Positions 17,357 through 25,098 of a stretch of DNA of 64,000 nucleotides are shown one piece after another. Made by a program: the position numbers and the translations under genes. The DNA is taken from NCBI RefSeq assembly GCF_001577365.1, contig NZ_CP014513.1, positions 744,001-808,000 of the forward strand, written 5' to 3'. Under the pieces are notes generated by a model. The model was given only the letters and a program-made list of their open reading frames with translations. It did no database searches and was not told the origin of the DNA. The first letter of the stretch is position 1. Every line of letters begins with the position of its first letter. The stretch is from Frondihabitans sp. PAMC 28766 (GTDB taxonomy: Bacteria; Actinomycetota; Actinomycetes; Actinomycetales; Microbacteriaceae).

Positions 17357-17928
17357 CCCAGGTCTGGTCCGTGCTCACTTGCGGCGTAGCCAGGGCGTTT
17401 ACGTGGCGTTCGCGATCGACTTGTTCTCCCGGGCGATCGTGGGCTGGCAGGCGTCGACGGTGAAAGACACTGCGTTCGTGGAGTCATGTCTGCGGATGGC
17501 GCTCTGGCGGCGGGACCAAACGGACCGGAAGGTCGAGGCCGGAATGATTCATCACAGCGATGCCGGCAGCCAAGGTGAATTCAACTGGTCGTCGCAACAC
17601 CTCGATTCGTTTCACCGAGACCGTCGCCCTCGAGGGCCTCGTCGCGTCCATCGGATCTGTCGGCGATGCTTATGACAACGCCGCCGCCGAGACCGTGATG
17701 GGCCTGTGCAAAAACGAAGCGATCCGCAACGGCTCACCGTTCCGGACCGGCGCTCTCAAAGGCCTAGCAGACGTCGAAGAAGTCACCTTCGACTGGGTTT
17801 CTTGGTACAACAACGACCGCCGGCACTCGTTCCTCGGCGACGTCCCGCCCGAGGAATTCGAGGCCAACTATTACGCTGGTAAAACCGGCCCGTCAGCCGA
17901 CGAGGCCGCCAACAAAAAGGCGGCATGA
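17357..17928 (+). pseudogene. IS3-family transposase (OrfB/integrase-type) remnant
   Basis: Fragments of a DDE integrase-core transposase appear in successive frames: QVWS at about 17357, then YVAFAIDLFSRAIVGWQAS and MIHHSDAGSQ around 17401-17570. A frame change near 17570 gives TSIRFTETVALEGLVASIG, VGDAYDNAAAETVMG and WYNNDRRHSFLGDVPPEEFE to a stop at 17928. The N-terminal DNA-binding region is missing and at least two frameshifts or deletions are present, so it is inactive. I could not identify terminal inverted repeats. It marks a past insertion between the importer operon and the TetR/MFS pair. Confidence 0.85.
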
Positions 17929-18104
17929 AACCCGGGACGGCTCACAGAACGCCGACCTCCACACCCGAATTAAGGTCGGCAGCGGGAGAAGTTCGTCAAG
18001 CGAGGGATCACCTATCCGAGGTGGACGCGCGACGATCACGCACAGTTGATCGTGTTCGTGTAGGCGAGCGGAATCCTTGTGCCTGGTGCCCCAGACTTGA
18101 TCTG
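17929..18104 (+). other. relic coding fragment after the IS3 remnant
   Basis: A short open stretch ending at about 18063 reads FVKRGITYPRWTRDDHAQLIVFV before a stop. It has no start or ribosome site, so it looks like the tail of a truncated gene, possibly cut by the insertion. I do not recognise the family. Confidence 0.3.
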
Positions 18105-18755
18105 TCAGGCGCCTCGGCCCGGCGGTGGTGCCAGCAGAGCCGTGAGCACATCGCCCAAGGGACCTTCGAGGTCACCGGCCCCGGCGGACGTCAGCGGTTC
18201 GAGCCCAGTGGAGGACGCCCGCAAAAGGGCGATCCCGAGCATCGTCGAGAGGGCGATCTGAGCCCGGAGCATGAGGTCGTCGCTTCGGGCGCTGCCCGGT
18301 GCCCAGCCGGCCGCGGCGGACATCTGCTCGGCGAACGATCGAAGCGTGTTCCGCCGAATCCGGTCTGCGCCCTCGTCGCCGGACGACCTCAGAAGCAGAA
18401 GCATCATGAGCGTGCGTTCGCCGCTCGGCGGCCCGGAGATCTGCCTCGTGGTCTTCTCGACCAGGTCGCCCAACGAGGACGTGGCGTCGTCGGTTCGACC
18501 CAGCTCGTCGCGAGCGGTAGCCAGACAGGCTTCGAACAGCCCCTCCTTCGAGCCGAAATACCGATTGATGAGTGCCACGTTGACGCCAGCGTCCGAGGCG
18601 ATGTCTCGAACCTTGGTCGAGGAGTAGCCGTCTTGAGCGAATCGACGGCGGCCAGCGGTCAAGAGGAGCTGCCGGGTAGCCCCGGCATCACGAGACCGGA
18701 CCGTGGTCTCCAGGTCGTCGTCAGTGACGACCGGGGATGGCGAGTCGGGTGACAT
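18105..18755 (-). CDS. TetR family repressor of the adjacent MFS pump
   Basis: The ATG at 18755, with AAAGGA 6-7 bases before it, gives 216 aa; a start 24 bases further upstream is less likely. The N-terminal helix-turn-helix reads AQDGYSSTKVRDIASDAGVNVALINRYFGSKEGLF. The rest is a helical ligand-binding domain. It is divergent from a drug-type MFS exporter, the classic arrangement of a repressor and its pump. The 126-bp gap contains an inverted-repeat pair that could be the operator. Confidence 0.9.
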   Translation of the reverse strand: MSPDSPSPVVTDDDLETTVRSRDAGATRQLLLTAGRRRFAQDGYSSTKVRDIASDAGVNVALINRYFGSKEGLFEACLATARDELGRTDDATSSLGDLVEKTTRQISGPPSGERTLMMLLLLRSSGDEGADRIRRNTLRSFAEQMSAAAGWAPGSARSDDLMLRAQIALSTMLGIALLRASSTGLEPLTSAGAGDLEGPLGDVLTALLAPPPGRGA

Positions 18756-18802
18756 CGATTTCCTTTCGTTCTGCGTCACGCTACAGGTCCATTCTGAGAG
18801 AG

Positions 18803-18863
18803 GTAAACGGGCATTGACTTTCAGTGAAAAGCCTCTAGAGTTTGCAAGTCAGCACTCGTTTAC
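18803..18863. promoter_or_regulatory. inverted-repeat pair in the TetR/MFS divergent promoter
   Basis: GTAAACG at 18803-18809 and CGTTTAC at 18857-18863 are exact inverse copies, and the similarity continues inward to TGACT on both arms. A TTGACT -35-like element sits by the left arm. This is a plausible TetR operator pair overlapping the pump promoter. Confidence 0.5.
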
Positions 18864-18881
18864 ATCGACCGGAGACGACAC

Positions 18882-20384
18882 ATGTCGCACACACTGCAGG
18901 AGCCCGCGACCGGCTCCGTTCCCGTGGCTGTAGGCCACAAGCCGAACACGACGCTCCTCGTCGTCTACCTGGCACTCGGCGGTCTCGCCTACGCCGTGCT
19001 GCAGTCGCTGGTGGCCCCGGCCCTGTCGACCATCGGCAAAGACCTCAATGCGACCACGTCGAGCGTCAGCTGGCTCATCACGGCCTACCTGCTCTCGGCC
19101 TCCGTGTTGACGCCGATCTTCGGCAAGCTCGGCGACATGATGGGCAAGCGCAGAATCCTCATCGTCGTCATGAGCCTCCTGCTCGTCGGAACGGTCGTCG
19201 CCGGGCTCGCCCCGAACCTCAGCGTGCTGATCGTGGCCCGCATCTTCCAGGGCGCCGCAGGTGCGGTCCTCCCCTTGTCGATCGGCATCGTCCGCGACGA
19301 ACTGCCCAAGGAGCGCGTCAGCGTCACCATCGGAATCCTCTCCGGCATCTTCGGCATCGGCGCCGGCGTCGGCATCGTGGCAGCCGGGCCAATCGTCCAG
19401 CACCTCAACTACCACTGGCTCTTCTGGTTCCCACTCGTGCTGATCGTCATCGCCCTCATCGGCATCGTCTTCGGCATGAAGGAGTCGCCGGTCCGTACCC
19501 CGGGCAAGCTCGACCTCGCCGGCACCGGCATCCTCACCGTCTCTCTCGTCTCGCTCTTGCTCGCAATCAGCGAGGGCGAGACCTGGGGCTGGGGCGACGT
19601 CAAGACCATCGGCCTGCTCGCCCTCGGCGCCGTCGCCATGGTCGTGTTCGTCTTCGTCGAACTGCGCGTCAAGAGCCCGCTGATCGACGTCCGACTCTTC
19701 AAGATCCGCGGCGTCTGGACGGCCCACGTCGTGGCCCTCGTCTTCGGTTTCGCGATGTACGGCACCTTCGTCCTCGTCCCGACACTGCTTCAGCTGCCGG
19801 CCTTCACCGGTTACGGCTTCGGCAAGACCGCCACCGTCTCGGGACTGTTCCTCCTGCCGACCGTGCTCATGATGGTCGTGGTCTCCCCGGTCTCGGGAAG
19901 CATCGTCCGGAAGGCCGGGCCGAAACCGGCACTCGTCATCGGCGCGATCCTGCTGACGGCCGCCTTCGTGCTGCCCGCGATCTCGCACGCTCACACCTGG
20001 CAGGTGCTGGTCTCGGGCATCCTGACCGGTGCCGGCATCGGCTTCGGCCTCGCCGCCGCCTCCAACGCCATCATCGAAAGCGTCCCGATGACGCAGACCG
20101 GTGAGGCCATCAGCGCCAACACCATCGCCCGGACCATCGGCTCCAGCGTCGGCACGGCCGTCATCGCCGCCCTCATCTCCTCGCACACGAAGCTGTTCAC
20201 CCTGCCCACCGGGAAGATCGCGCTGCCCTCCGATGACACCTTCATGATCGGCTTCTGGGCCTGCGCCGGCGTCGCAGCCCTCGCGATCGTCATCGCCCTC
20301 GCCGCCCCATCGCTGAAGAGCCGCCTTGCCGCGGCCAAGAGACTCGGCGTCGAAGACACCGACTCCATCGTCGTCGTCAAGTAA
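18882..20384 (+). CDS. MFS multidrug exporter, DHA2 type
   Basis: The protein has 500 aa with about 14 hydrophobic segments. The early motif is SSVSWLITAYLLSASVLTPI, followed by loop motif A, GKLGDMMGKRRILIVVM, and a motif C-like GIGAGVGIVAAGP. These fit proton-driven EmrB/QacA-type drug exporters. The start follows GGAGA. Regulation is probably by the divergent TetR, and a strong terminator follows at 20403. The substrate is unknown. Confidence 0.9.
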   Translation: MSHTLQEPATGSVPVAVGHKPNTTLLVVYLALGGLAYAVLQSLVAPALSTIGKDLNATTSSVSWLITAYLLSASVLTPIFGKLGDMMGKRRILIVVMSLLLVGTVVAGLAPNLSVLIVARIFQGAAGAVLPLSIGIVRDELPKERVSVTIGILSGIFGIGAGVGIVAAGPIVQHLNYHWLFWFPLVLIVIALIGIVFGMKESPVRTPGKLDLAGTGILTVSLVSLLLAISEGETWGWGDVKTIGLLALGAVAMVVFVFVELRVKSPLIDVRLFKIRGVWTAHVVALVFGFAMYGTFVLVPTLLQLPAFTGYGFGKTATVSGLFLLPTVLMMVVVSPVSGSIVRKAGPKPALVIGAILLTAAFVLPAISHAHTWQVLVSGILTGAGIGFGLAAASNAIIESVPMTQTGEAISANTIARTIGSSVGTAVIAALISSHTKLFTLPTGKIALPSDDTFMIGFWACAGVAALAIVIALAAPSLKSRLAAAKRLGVEDTDSIVVVK

Positions 20385-20402
20385 GCTGCACCGCTACCGA
20401 CC

Positions 20403-20439
20403 AAGAAGGACCGTTTCCCGCCAGGGATCGGTCCTTCTT
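20403..20439 (+). terminator. rho-independent terminator after the MFS exporter
   Basis: AAGAAGGACCG pairs with CGGTCCTTCTT across a 15-base loop, and T residues continue after the right arm. It lies 19 bp after the stop. Confidence 0.85.
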
Positions 20440-20547
20440 TGGTGTGGGTGTTTGCGGCATTAGTGACGAGGCCAGCCCAGGTCGATGTAACCCAGTCCTG
20501 AGTGGTGCGATTTGCGCAAGACCTTCTCGACCGTGAGGATTTGACCC

Positions 20548-21141
20548 ATGGCAGGAGACCGTCCGGGGCGAAAGCGGAGTGAAGTGTCTCGCGCGGCGAT
20601 CCTCGAGGCCACCCGCGACGAGCTCACTGCTGAAGGGTACGACCGGCTCTCCATCGACCGGATCGCGACAGCAGCCGGCGTCGGAAAGCAGACGATCTAC
20701 CGCTGGTATCCGTCCAAGAGCGAACTCGTGGCGGACTGCATCCTGGCCGGCTACATCGTGCGTCCCGTCATCATGACGCCCGACACGGGTGATGTTCGTC
20801 GCGACATCGCCACCTGGATCCGGTCATTCGCGAAGGAGAGCAGGACGCCGTCGGCAGCATCGCTGACGCGAGCGATCACAGCCGCGGCCGCCGAGGACAA
20901 CGCTGTTGCGGCGCATTTTCAGGACCAGGTCACAATCACACAGGAGACCCTCGTCACGCGGCTCCGCGCAGGTGTCGATGCCGGCCAACTCCACAAGGAC
21001 ACCGGGGTGTCCACCGTTGCGGAGACGGTCGTCGGAGCTCTGCTCTACCGGATACTGACCCGGCAAGAACTTGACGATGTTTTCGTCGACGAGCTCGTGG
21101 AATTGATCTTCAGCGGAATCGTCAACCGCGAAGAGCGGTGA
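20548..21141 (+). CDS. TetR family regulator (paralogue of the 31179 gene)
   Basis: The protein has 197 aa. Its helix-turn-helix reads YDRLSIDRIATAAGVGKQTIYRWYPSKSEL, and the C-terminal domain starts with PDTGDVRRDIATW. The protein at 31179 has the same layout (VGKQTIYRWWSSKSAI, EDTGDLREDLLGW, YRILSR), so the two are paralogues. It is followed by an SDR gene with a CGAGAC-N5-GTCTCG operator in the gap, which it probably binds. Confidence 0.9.
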   Translation: MAGDRPGRKRSEVSRAAILEATRDELTAEGYDRLSIDRIATAAGVGKQTIYRWYPSKSELVADCILAGYIVRPVIMTPDTGDVRRDIATWIRSFAKESRTPSAASLTRAITAAAAEDNAVAAHFQDQVTITQETLVTRLRAGVDAGQLHKDTGVSTVAETVVGALLYRILTRQELDDVFVDELVELIFSGIVNREER

Positions 21142-21156
21142 ACTGACAGCTGTATT

Positions 21157-21173
21157 CGAGACTATTTGTCTCG
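21157..21173. promoter_or_regulatory. TetR-type operator CGAGAC-N5-GTCTCG, copy 1
   Basis: CGAGACTATTTGTCTCG, with a second GAGAC half-site from about 21182. It lies in the 100-bp gap between the TetR and SDR genes. The same spacing and half-sites recur at 23175 and 31816. Confidence 0.75.
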
Positions 21174-21241
21174 TTTTGTGCGAGACTCGTTCTGTGGAAC
21201 GGGGTCGACGGTCGTCGATCTCCTGATCAAAGGACAGGTAC

Positions 21242-22141
21242 ATGACAAGTCGTCTCGCGGGTCGCACCGCACTCGTCACAGGCAGCGGAAACGGAATCGG
21301 CCGGGAGGTCGCCCTGCGGCTGGCGTCGGAAGGGGCGAACGTCGTCGTCAACGACCTCGGCACCAGCGCCTTCGGCGAGGGCGTGAGCTCGGAAGCGGCC
21401 GACACGACCGTGGCCGACATCATCGCGGCCGGTGGCACGGCCGTCGCCAACTACGACTCCGTCGCCGACGCCGCGGGTTGTGAGAAAGCGGTCGATACGG
21501 CCGTGCAGAACTTCGGAGCCTGCGACATCGTCGTCGCCAACGCGGGTGCGCTGGTCAAGGGAGCCCTGGCAGGCGTCCAGGCTGACGACGCCTCCTGGGA
21601 ACTGATGGTGAACCTCTATCTCGGCCAGAAGTTCTGGCTAACCCGGGCGGCCCTTCCTGCCATGCTCGAGCGCGGATGGGGTCGCTTGCTGTTCGCCACC
21701 TCCGAAATCGCCCGCGGCACGCAGGCGAGCCCTCTCGGGGCCGTTGTCATGAACGGCAGCATCGGACTGTCGCACGATCTGGCGAACACCCACCGTGGCT
21801 CCGGCGTCACGTTCAACTCCTACGCCCCCTCTGCCGGCACCCGCACCTTCGACCTCTACAAGGACGACATGGAGGAGGCCCTCCGCGCGCAGGGTGTTCC
21901 GGAAGACGAGATGGGCGGGTTCTACCTCCCGCCTGCCGACCTCATTGCACCGATCCTCGCCTGGCTGTGCTCCGACGCAGCCGCCGACGTCACGGGCGAG
22001 GTTTTCGGTGTCTCCGGTTCGCAGGTGACCCGCTGGAAGGAACCCGTCGATGGCGCGTCCATCATGAAGGACGACGACCTGCGCGCGCTCTGGACGCTTG
22101 ACGAGCTCGACACCGCCGTCCCGTCTGGCCTCTTCCAGTAG
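21242..22141 (+). CDS. SDR-fold protein lacking the canonical Tyr-Lys pair
   Basis: The protein has 299 aa with an SDR Rossmann start (TALVTGSGNGIGREVALRLASEGANVVVNDLG) and the NAG motif (DIVVANAGAL). The active-site region reads TSEIARGTQASPLGAVVMNGSIGL. Aligned on the GL that normally follows YxxxK, the Tyr falls on Gly and the Lys on Met. It may therefore bind nucleotide without classical dehydrogenase chemistry or use other residues. The ATG at 21242 follows AAAGGA. It pairs with the upstream TetR and ends in a strong bidirectional terminator. Confidence 0.85.
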   Translation: MTSRLAGRTALVTGSGNGIGREVALRLASEGANVVVNDLGTSAFGEGVSSEAADTTVADIIAAGGTAVANYDSVADAAGCEKAVDTAVQNFGACDIVVANAGALVKGALAGVQADDASWELMVNLYLGQKFWLTRAALPAMLERGWGRLLFATSEIARGTQASPLGAVVMNGSIGLSHDLANTHRGSGVTFNSYAPSAGTRTFDLYKDDMEEALRAQGVPEDEMGGFYLPPADLIAPILAWLCSDAAADVTGEVFGVSGSQVTRWKEPVDGASIMKDDDLRALWTLDELDTAVPSGLFQ

Positions 22142-22156
22142 CCGAGAGGCGTGACA

Positions 22157-22195
22157 GAGAAGGAGGTCAGCGATCACGTCGCTGACCTCCTTCTC
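22157..22195. terminator. bidirectional terminator
   Basis: A perfect 16-bp stem (GAGAAGGAGGTCAGCG and its complement, 7-base loop) lies between the convergent SDR and esterase genes. A and T tracts are short but present on both flanks. Confidence 0.85.
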
Positions 22196-22211
22196 GTTGT
22201 CGACCGGCGCC

Positions 22212-23144
22212 TCAGCGGCGGCTGTGCTGCTCCAGGAAGAGCTGCAGCTCGGCATCCAGTTCGTAATCCTCAGGAGCACCCGCGAAGCCACCGTGGGGCA
22301 TCGCCTCGCCGACATGCAGGACGGCTTCGACTCCGGCATTCCGGAGCTTCCGGTGCATACGGACGGTGTTCGACAGGAAGAGGTCGCGCGTTCCAGTCTT
22401 GAGGAACGTCGGAGGGAAGTGGCTCACGTCGCCGAAGAGCGGCGACAGGTAGGGCTCGTCGAGTGCGTGTCCTGCCGCGTACAACTCGTTGACCTCCTTG
22501 AGGGAACCGAGGATGTTGTCGAAATGAGCGTTGGTGTGGAACGAGTCGCCCGATTCCGTCAGATCGACCTCCGGCGTATTGAGCACCAACGCCGCCGGCA
22601 TCGGCAGCCCCTCGTCGTGCGCGCGGAGCATGAGTGCTGCGGCGATGTTGCCGCCGGCAGACCCGCCACCGACGAATACGTCGGCGGGATCGTGGTCTTC
22701 GAGCGCGTGGCGGTAGACCGTCATGGCGTCGTCGAGGCCAGCCGGGTAGGGGTGCAGCGGAGGCATCCGGTAGTCGACGCCCCAGGTGGTCAGGCCACCC
22801 GACAGGGCGGCCATCCCGGTCATGGTCCGGGCGACTTGGCCGCCGCCGGTGATGAGGCCACCGCCGTGGAAGTCGATGTAGATGCGGCGATCGTCGTCGG
22901 CGACGCCCGGGCCGCGGACGACGAAGACGGGCACGCCGTCGACGGTGACGTCGTCCGTTGTCACGGGGAGTTCGACGCTCAGGAACTGCTGAACGACGGC
23001 TTTGTCGGTCTGCTCGATCATCGAGAGCCACGCGTCGGTGTCCTCGGTGGGCGGATAGGTCTGCGTCTGCTTGGGGATCTGGAGCCACTGCTGCGCCTGG
23101 GCGCTGACGGATGTCGGAACGTGGGCGGTCGTGTCATCGGTCAT
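22212..23144 (-). CDS. alpha/beta hydrolase, hormone-sensitive-lipase-like esterase
   Basis: The protein has 310 aa. The oxyanion motif is DFHGGGLITGG, the nucleophile elbow is GGGSAGGN, the acid is in GTRDLFLSN and the His in AMPHGGF. These define the HSL (family IV) esterases, which hydrolyse short acyl esters or lactones. There is no signal peptide, so it is cytosolic. Its promoter holds a CGAGAC-N5-GTCTCG operator, placing it with the TetR/SDR genes on either side. Confidence 0.9.
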   Translation of the reverse strand: MTDDTTAHVPTSVSAQAQQWLQIPKQTQTYPPTEDTDAWLSMIEQTDKAVVQQFLSVELPVTTDDVTVDGVPVFVVRGPGVADDDRRIYIDFHGGGLITGGGQVARTMTGMAALSGGLTTWGVDYRMPPLHPYPAGLDDAMTVYRHALEDHDPADVFVGGGSAGGNIAAALMLRAHDEGLPMPAALVLNTPEVDLTESGDSFHTNAHFDNILGSLKEVNELYAAGHALDEPYLSPLFGDVSHFPPTFLKTGTRDLFLSNTVRMHRKLRNAGVEAVLHVGEAMPHGGFAGAPEDYELDAELQLFLEQHSRR

Positions 23145-23174
23145 TGTCTGACATCCTCGTCATTCTCACTGGAG

Positions 23175-23191
23175 CGAGACGATGCGTCTCG
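23175..23191. promoter_or_regulatory. TetR-type operator CGAGAC-N5-GTCTCG, copy 2
   Basis: CGAGACGATGCGTCTCG is palindromic over 7+7 bases and lies about 30 bp upstream of the esterase start. It matches copies at 21157 and 31816 in both half-sites and spacing. Confidence 0.8.
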
Positions 23192-23320
23192 TCTGATCAC
23201 GATACCCCTGCAGCTCTCGATCACATGCATTTCTTCGCCACCCCTCAGACCCGTGACTGAGTGATTCACTTTCGCATGACAGTTTCAGCAGGAACCAGAG
23301 TCCGGTGGCACCATGGCGTC

Positions 23321-24121
23321 GTGTCCACCTCAGAGAACGGCCCCGTCAAAGTCATCGCGGCCCTCGGAAGCTCCTTCGCCGCCGGCCCCGGTATCGAACC
23401 CGTGGCCGACGCAGCCGCCATGCGCTCCGCCAGGAACTACGCGCACCAGCTCGCCGACCGACTTTCAGCCGAGCTCGTCGACCTCACCGTCTCGGGGGCG
23501 ACGACGGCGAACGTCATCGACACTCCTCAGCAGAGCCCGACCGGTTCCTCCTACCCGCCGCAGGTCGACGGACTACCGGCGAATGCCGACGCCATCACGG
23601 TGACCGCCGGGGGCAACGACCTCCAGTTCGCCGGCGCCATGCTCTACGTCGCGTGGCGACGCCTGGAGCCGGAGTCGCCGATGGTCCCGATGCTCGGGGC
23701 GATGTTCGAAGGCGGCATTCCCGCGCCGACCGACGAGGCCGTCGAGGCGGCGACCGCCGGACTCGTCCGGGTCGTCGAGAAGGCCCGCGAAAAGGCGCCC
23801 AACGCTCGGATCCTGCTCGTCGACTACCTGACCGTCCTCGATGCGGACTCCCTCGACCACACGCCGTTCGACCAGGACGAGCTCGAGCAGTTCCTGGTCA
23901 TCCAGACGGCGATCGGCACGGTCTTCCGCGATGCGGCGGCACGGACCGGTGCCGATCTCATCCTCGCCTCCGCGCTCAGCGAGGGTCACGCGCTCGGATC
24001 GGCCGAGCCCTGGGTCCAGTCGTTCCACCAGGACATGGCGGCGACTGCAGGGTCGTTCCACCCCAACGAGGCGGGCATGACGGCCATCGCAACCGAACTG
24101 GAGCGCACGCTCACCGCCTGA
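23321..24121 (+). CDS. SGNH/GDSL-type hydrolase
   Basis: A GTG at 23321 gives 266 aa; upstream in-frame codons lack a ribosome site. Block I is ALGSSFAAGPG (GSS instead of GDS), block III is TAGGNDLQF and block V is SFHPNEAGM. These supply the Ser, Gly, Asn and His of the SGNH esterase fold. No signal peptide is seen. It is encoded between the esterase and mdcR and may belong to the same ester-metabolic group. Confidence 0.88.
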   Translation: MSTSENGPVKVIAALGSSFAAGPGIEPVADAAAMRSARNYAHQLADRLSAELVDLTVSGATTANVIDTPQQSPTGSSYPPQVDGLPANADAITVTAGGNDLQFAGAMLYVAWRRLEPESPMVPMLGAMFEGGIPAPTDEAVEAATAGLVRVVEKAREKAPNARILLVDYLTVLDADSLDHTPFDQDELEQFLVIQTAIGTVFRDAAARTGADLILASALSEGHALGSAEPWVQSFHQDMAATAGSFHPNEAGMTAIATELERTLTA

Positions 24122-24125
24122 TCGA

Positions 24126-25036
24126 TCAGCCGGTCACGTCCGCCCAGCCCGGATACCTCTTGGTCAGGTCTCGCGTGAAGTCGATGAGCGCCCGAGCCGC
24201 CGACGACGCGTGTTCACCGTCCCAGGTCAGCCCGAAGCTCCGGTGCGCGTCTGGATCGGTCAGCGGCACGCTGACCGTCCGCGGGCTCAGGGCTCCGTCG
24301 GCGGGCAGGATCGCGACTCCTAGCCCGGCCGCGACATAGCCGCGGACCGTGGTCAGATCGTCGGCTTCCAGAACGACCCGGGGTGAGAAGCCCGCCGCGG
24401 CGCAGAGGGCGTCGGCGCGCTGACGCGCGTCGAAGCGCCGATCGAGCACGAGAAACGGCTCGCCGCTGACGTCGGACACGTCGACGGCCCCCACCTCGGC
24501 CAGTGCGTGCCCCCGAGGCACCACCAGGACGAACGCTTGCCGGCCGACCGGCAGCCACCCGAAGCGCTCGGGGGCCTTCGGCGCCGTGATCGCGACGTCG
24601 ACGCGGCCCTCGTCCAGGGCGTCGAGAAGCTCGACGCCCGATCCTTCTCGATGCGTGATCAGCACGCCCGGGCTCTTGTCGAGGAACGAGGCGATCAACT
24701 CGCCGGCCACGGTCGGGCCGAGCGAACGCAGGAACCCGACGGCGAGGGAATTCGCCGTCCGGGTGCCGCGAATGCGTTGGAGAGCCCGGTCCATGCGCTC
24801 GACGGACTCCGCAGCGGCAGCCGCGAGGATCCGGCCCTCCTCCGTCAGCTCGATGCTCCGGCCGCGCCGCGCGACGATCGCGACCCGAGGTCGTCCTCCC
24901 ACGAACGCAGGGACCGGCTCAGGGTCGGCTGACTGGTACCGGTTCGTTCCGCAGCGCGGGTGATGTTCGCGTCGAGGGCGAGCGCGGCGAGCTGCGCCAG
25001 CGTCGGGGCGAGCGAGGCGGCCGAAGATTCATGCAT
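24126..25036 (-). pseudogene. mdcR: LysR regulator of malonate decarboxylase, one frameshift
   Basis: The N-terminal helix-turn-helix (ALDANITRAAERTGTSQPTLSRSLRSWEDDLG) is in one frame. The continuation VAIVARRGRSIELTEEGRILAAAAAESVERMD and the whole effector domain are in another. Adding one G to the GGG at 24884-24886 (minus strand) joins them into a normal LysR of about 303 aa. Divergent position next to mdcA and a palindrome in the gap identify it as MdcR, the malonate-responsive activator. The start at 25036 lies inside that palindrome; 25051 is an alternative. It is either a recent inactivation or a base-calling error. Confidence 0.8.
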
Positions 25037-25044
25037 GCATGAAT
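25027..25044. promoter_or_regulatory. mdcR-mdcA divergent palindrome
   Basis: ATTCATGCATGCATGAAT is a perfect 18-bp palindrome overlapping the mdcR start, about 55 bp upstream of mdcA. Size and symmetry suit a LysR-type binding box, so MdcR probably binds here to activate mdcA and limit itself. Confidence 0.65.
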
Positions 25045-25098
25045 GAAACACGGGTCGCCCGGTGGACGCAAGGGCGGCCGAGGCGGAGAGTGGCTGTC

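Noticed and set aside
17008..17487. Minus-strand frame of 159 codons over the importer promoter
   Set aside because: It crosses operator B4 and the transposase relic and has no domain.
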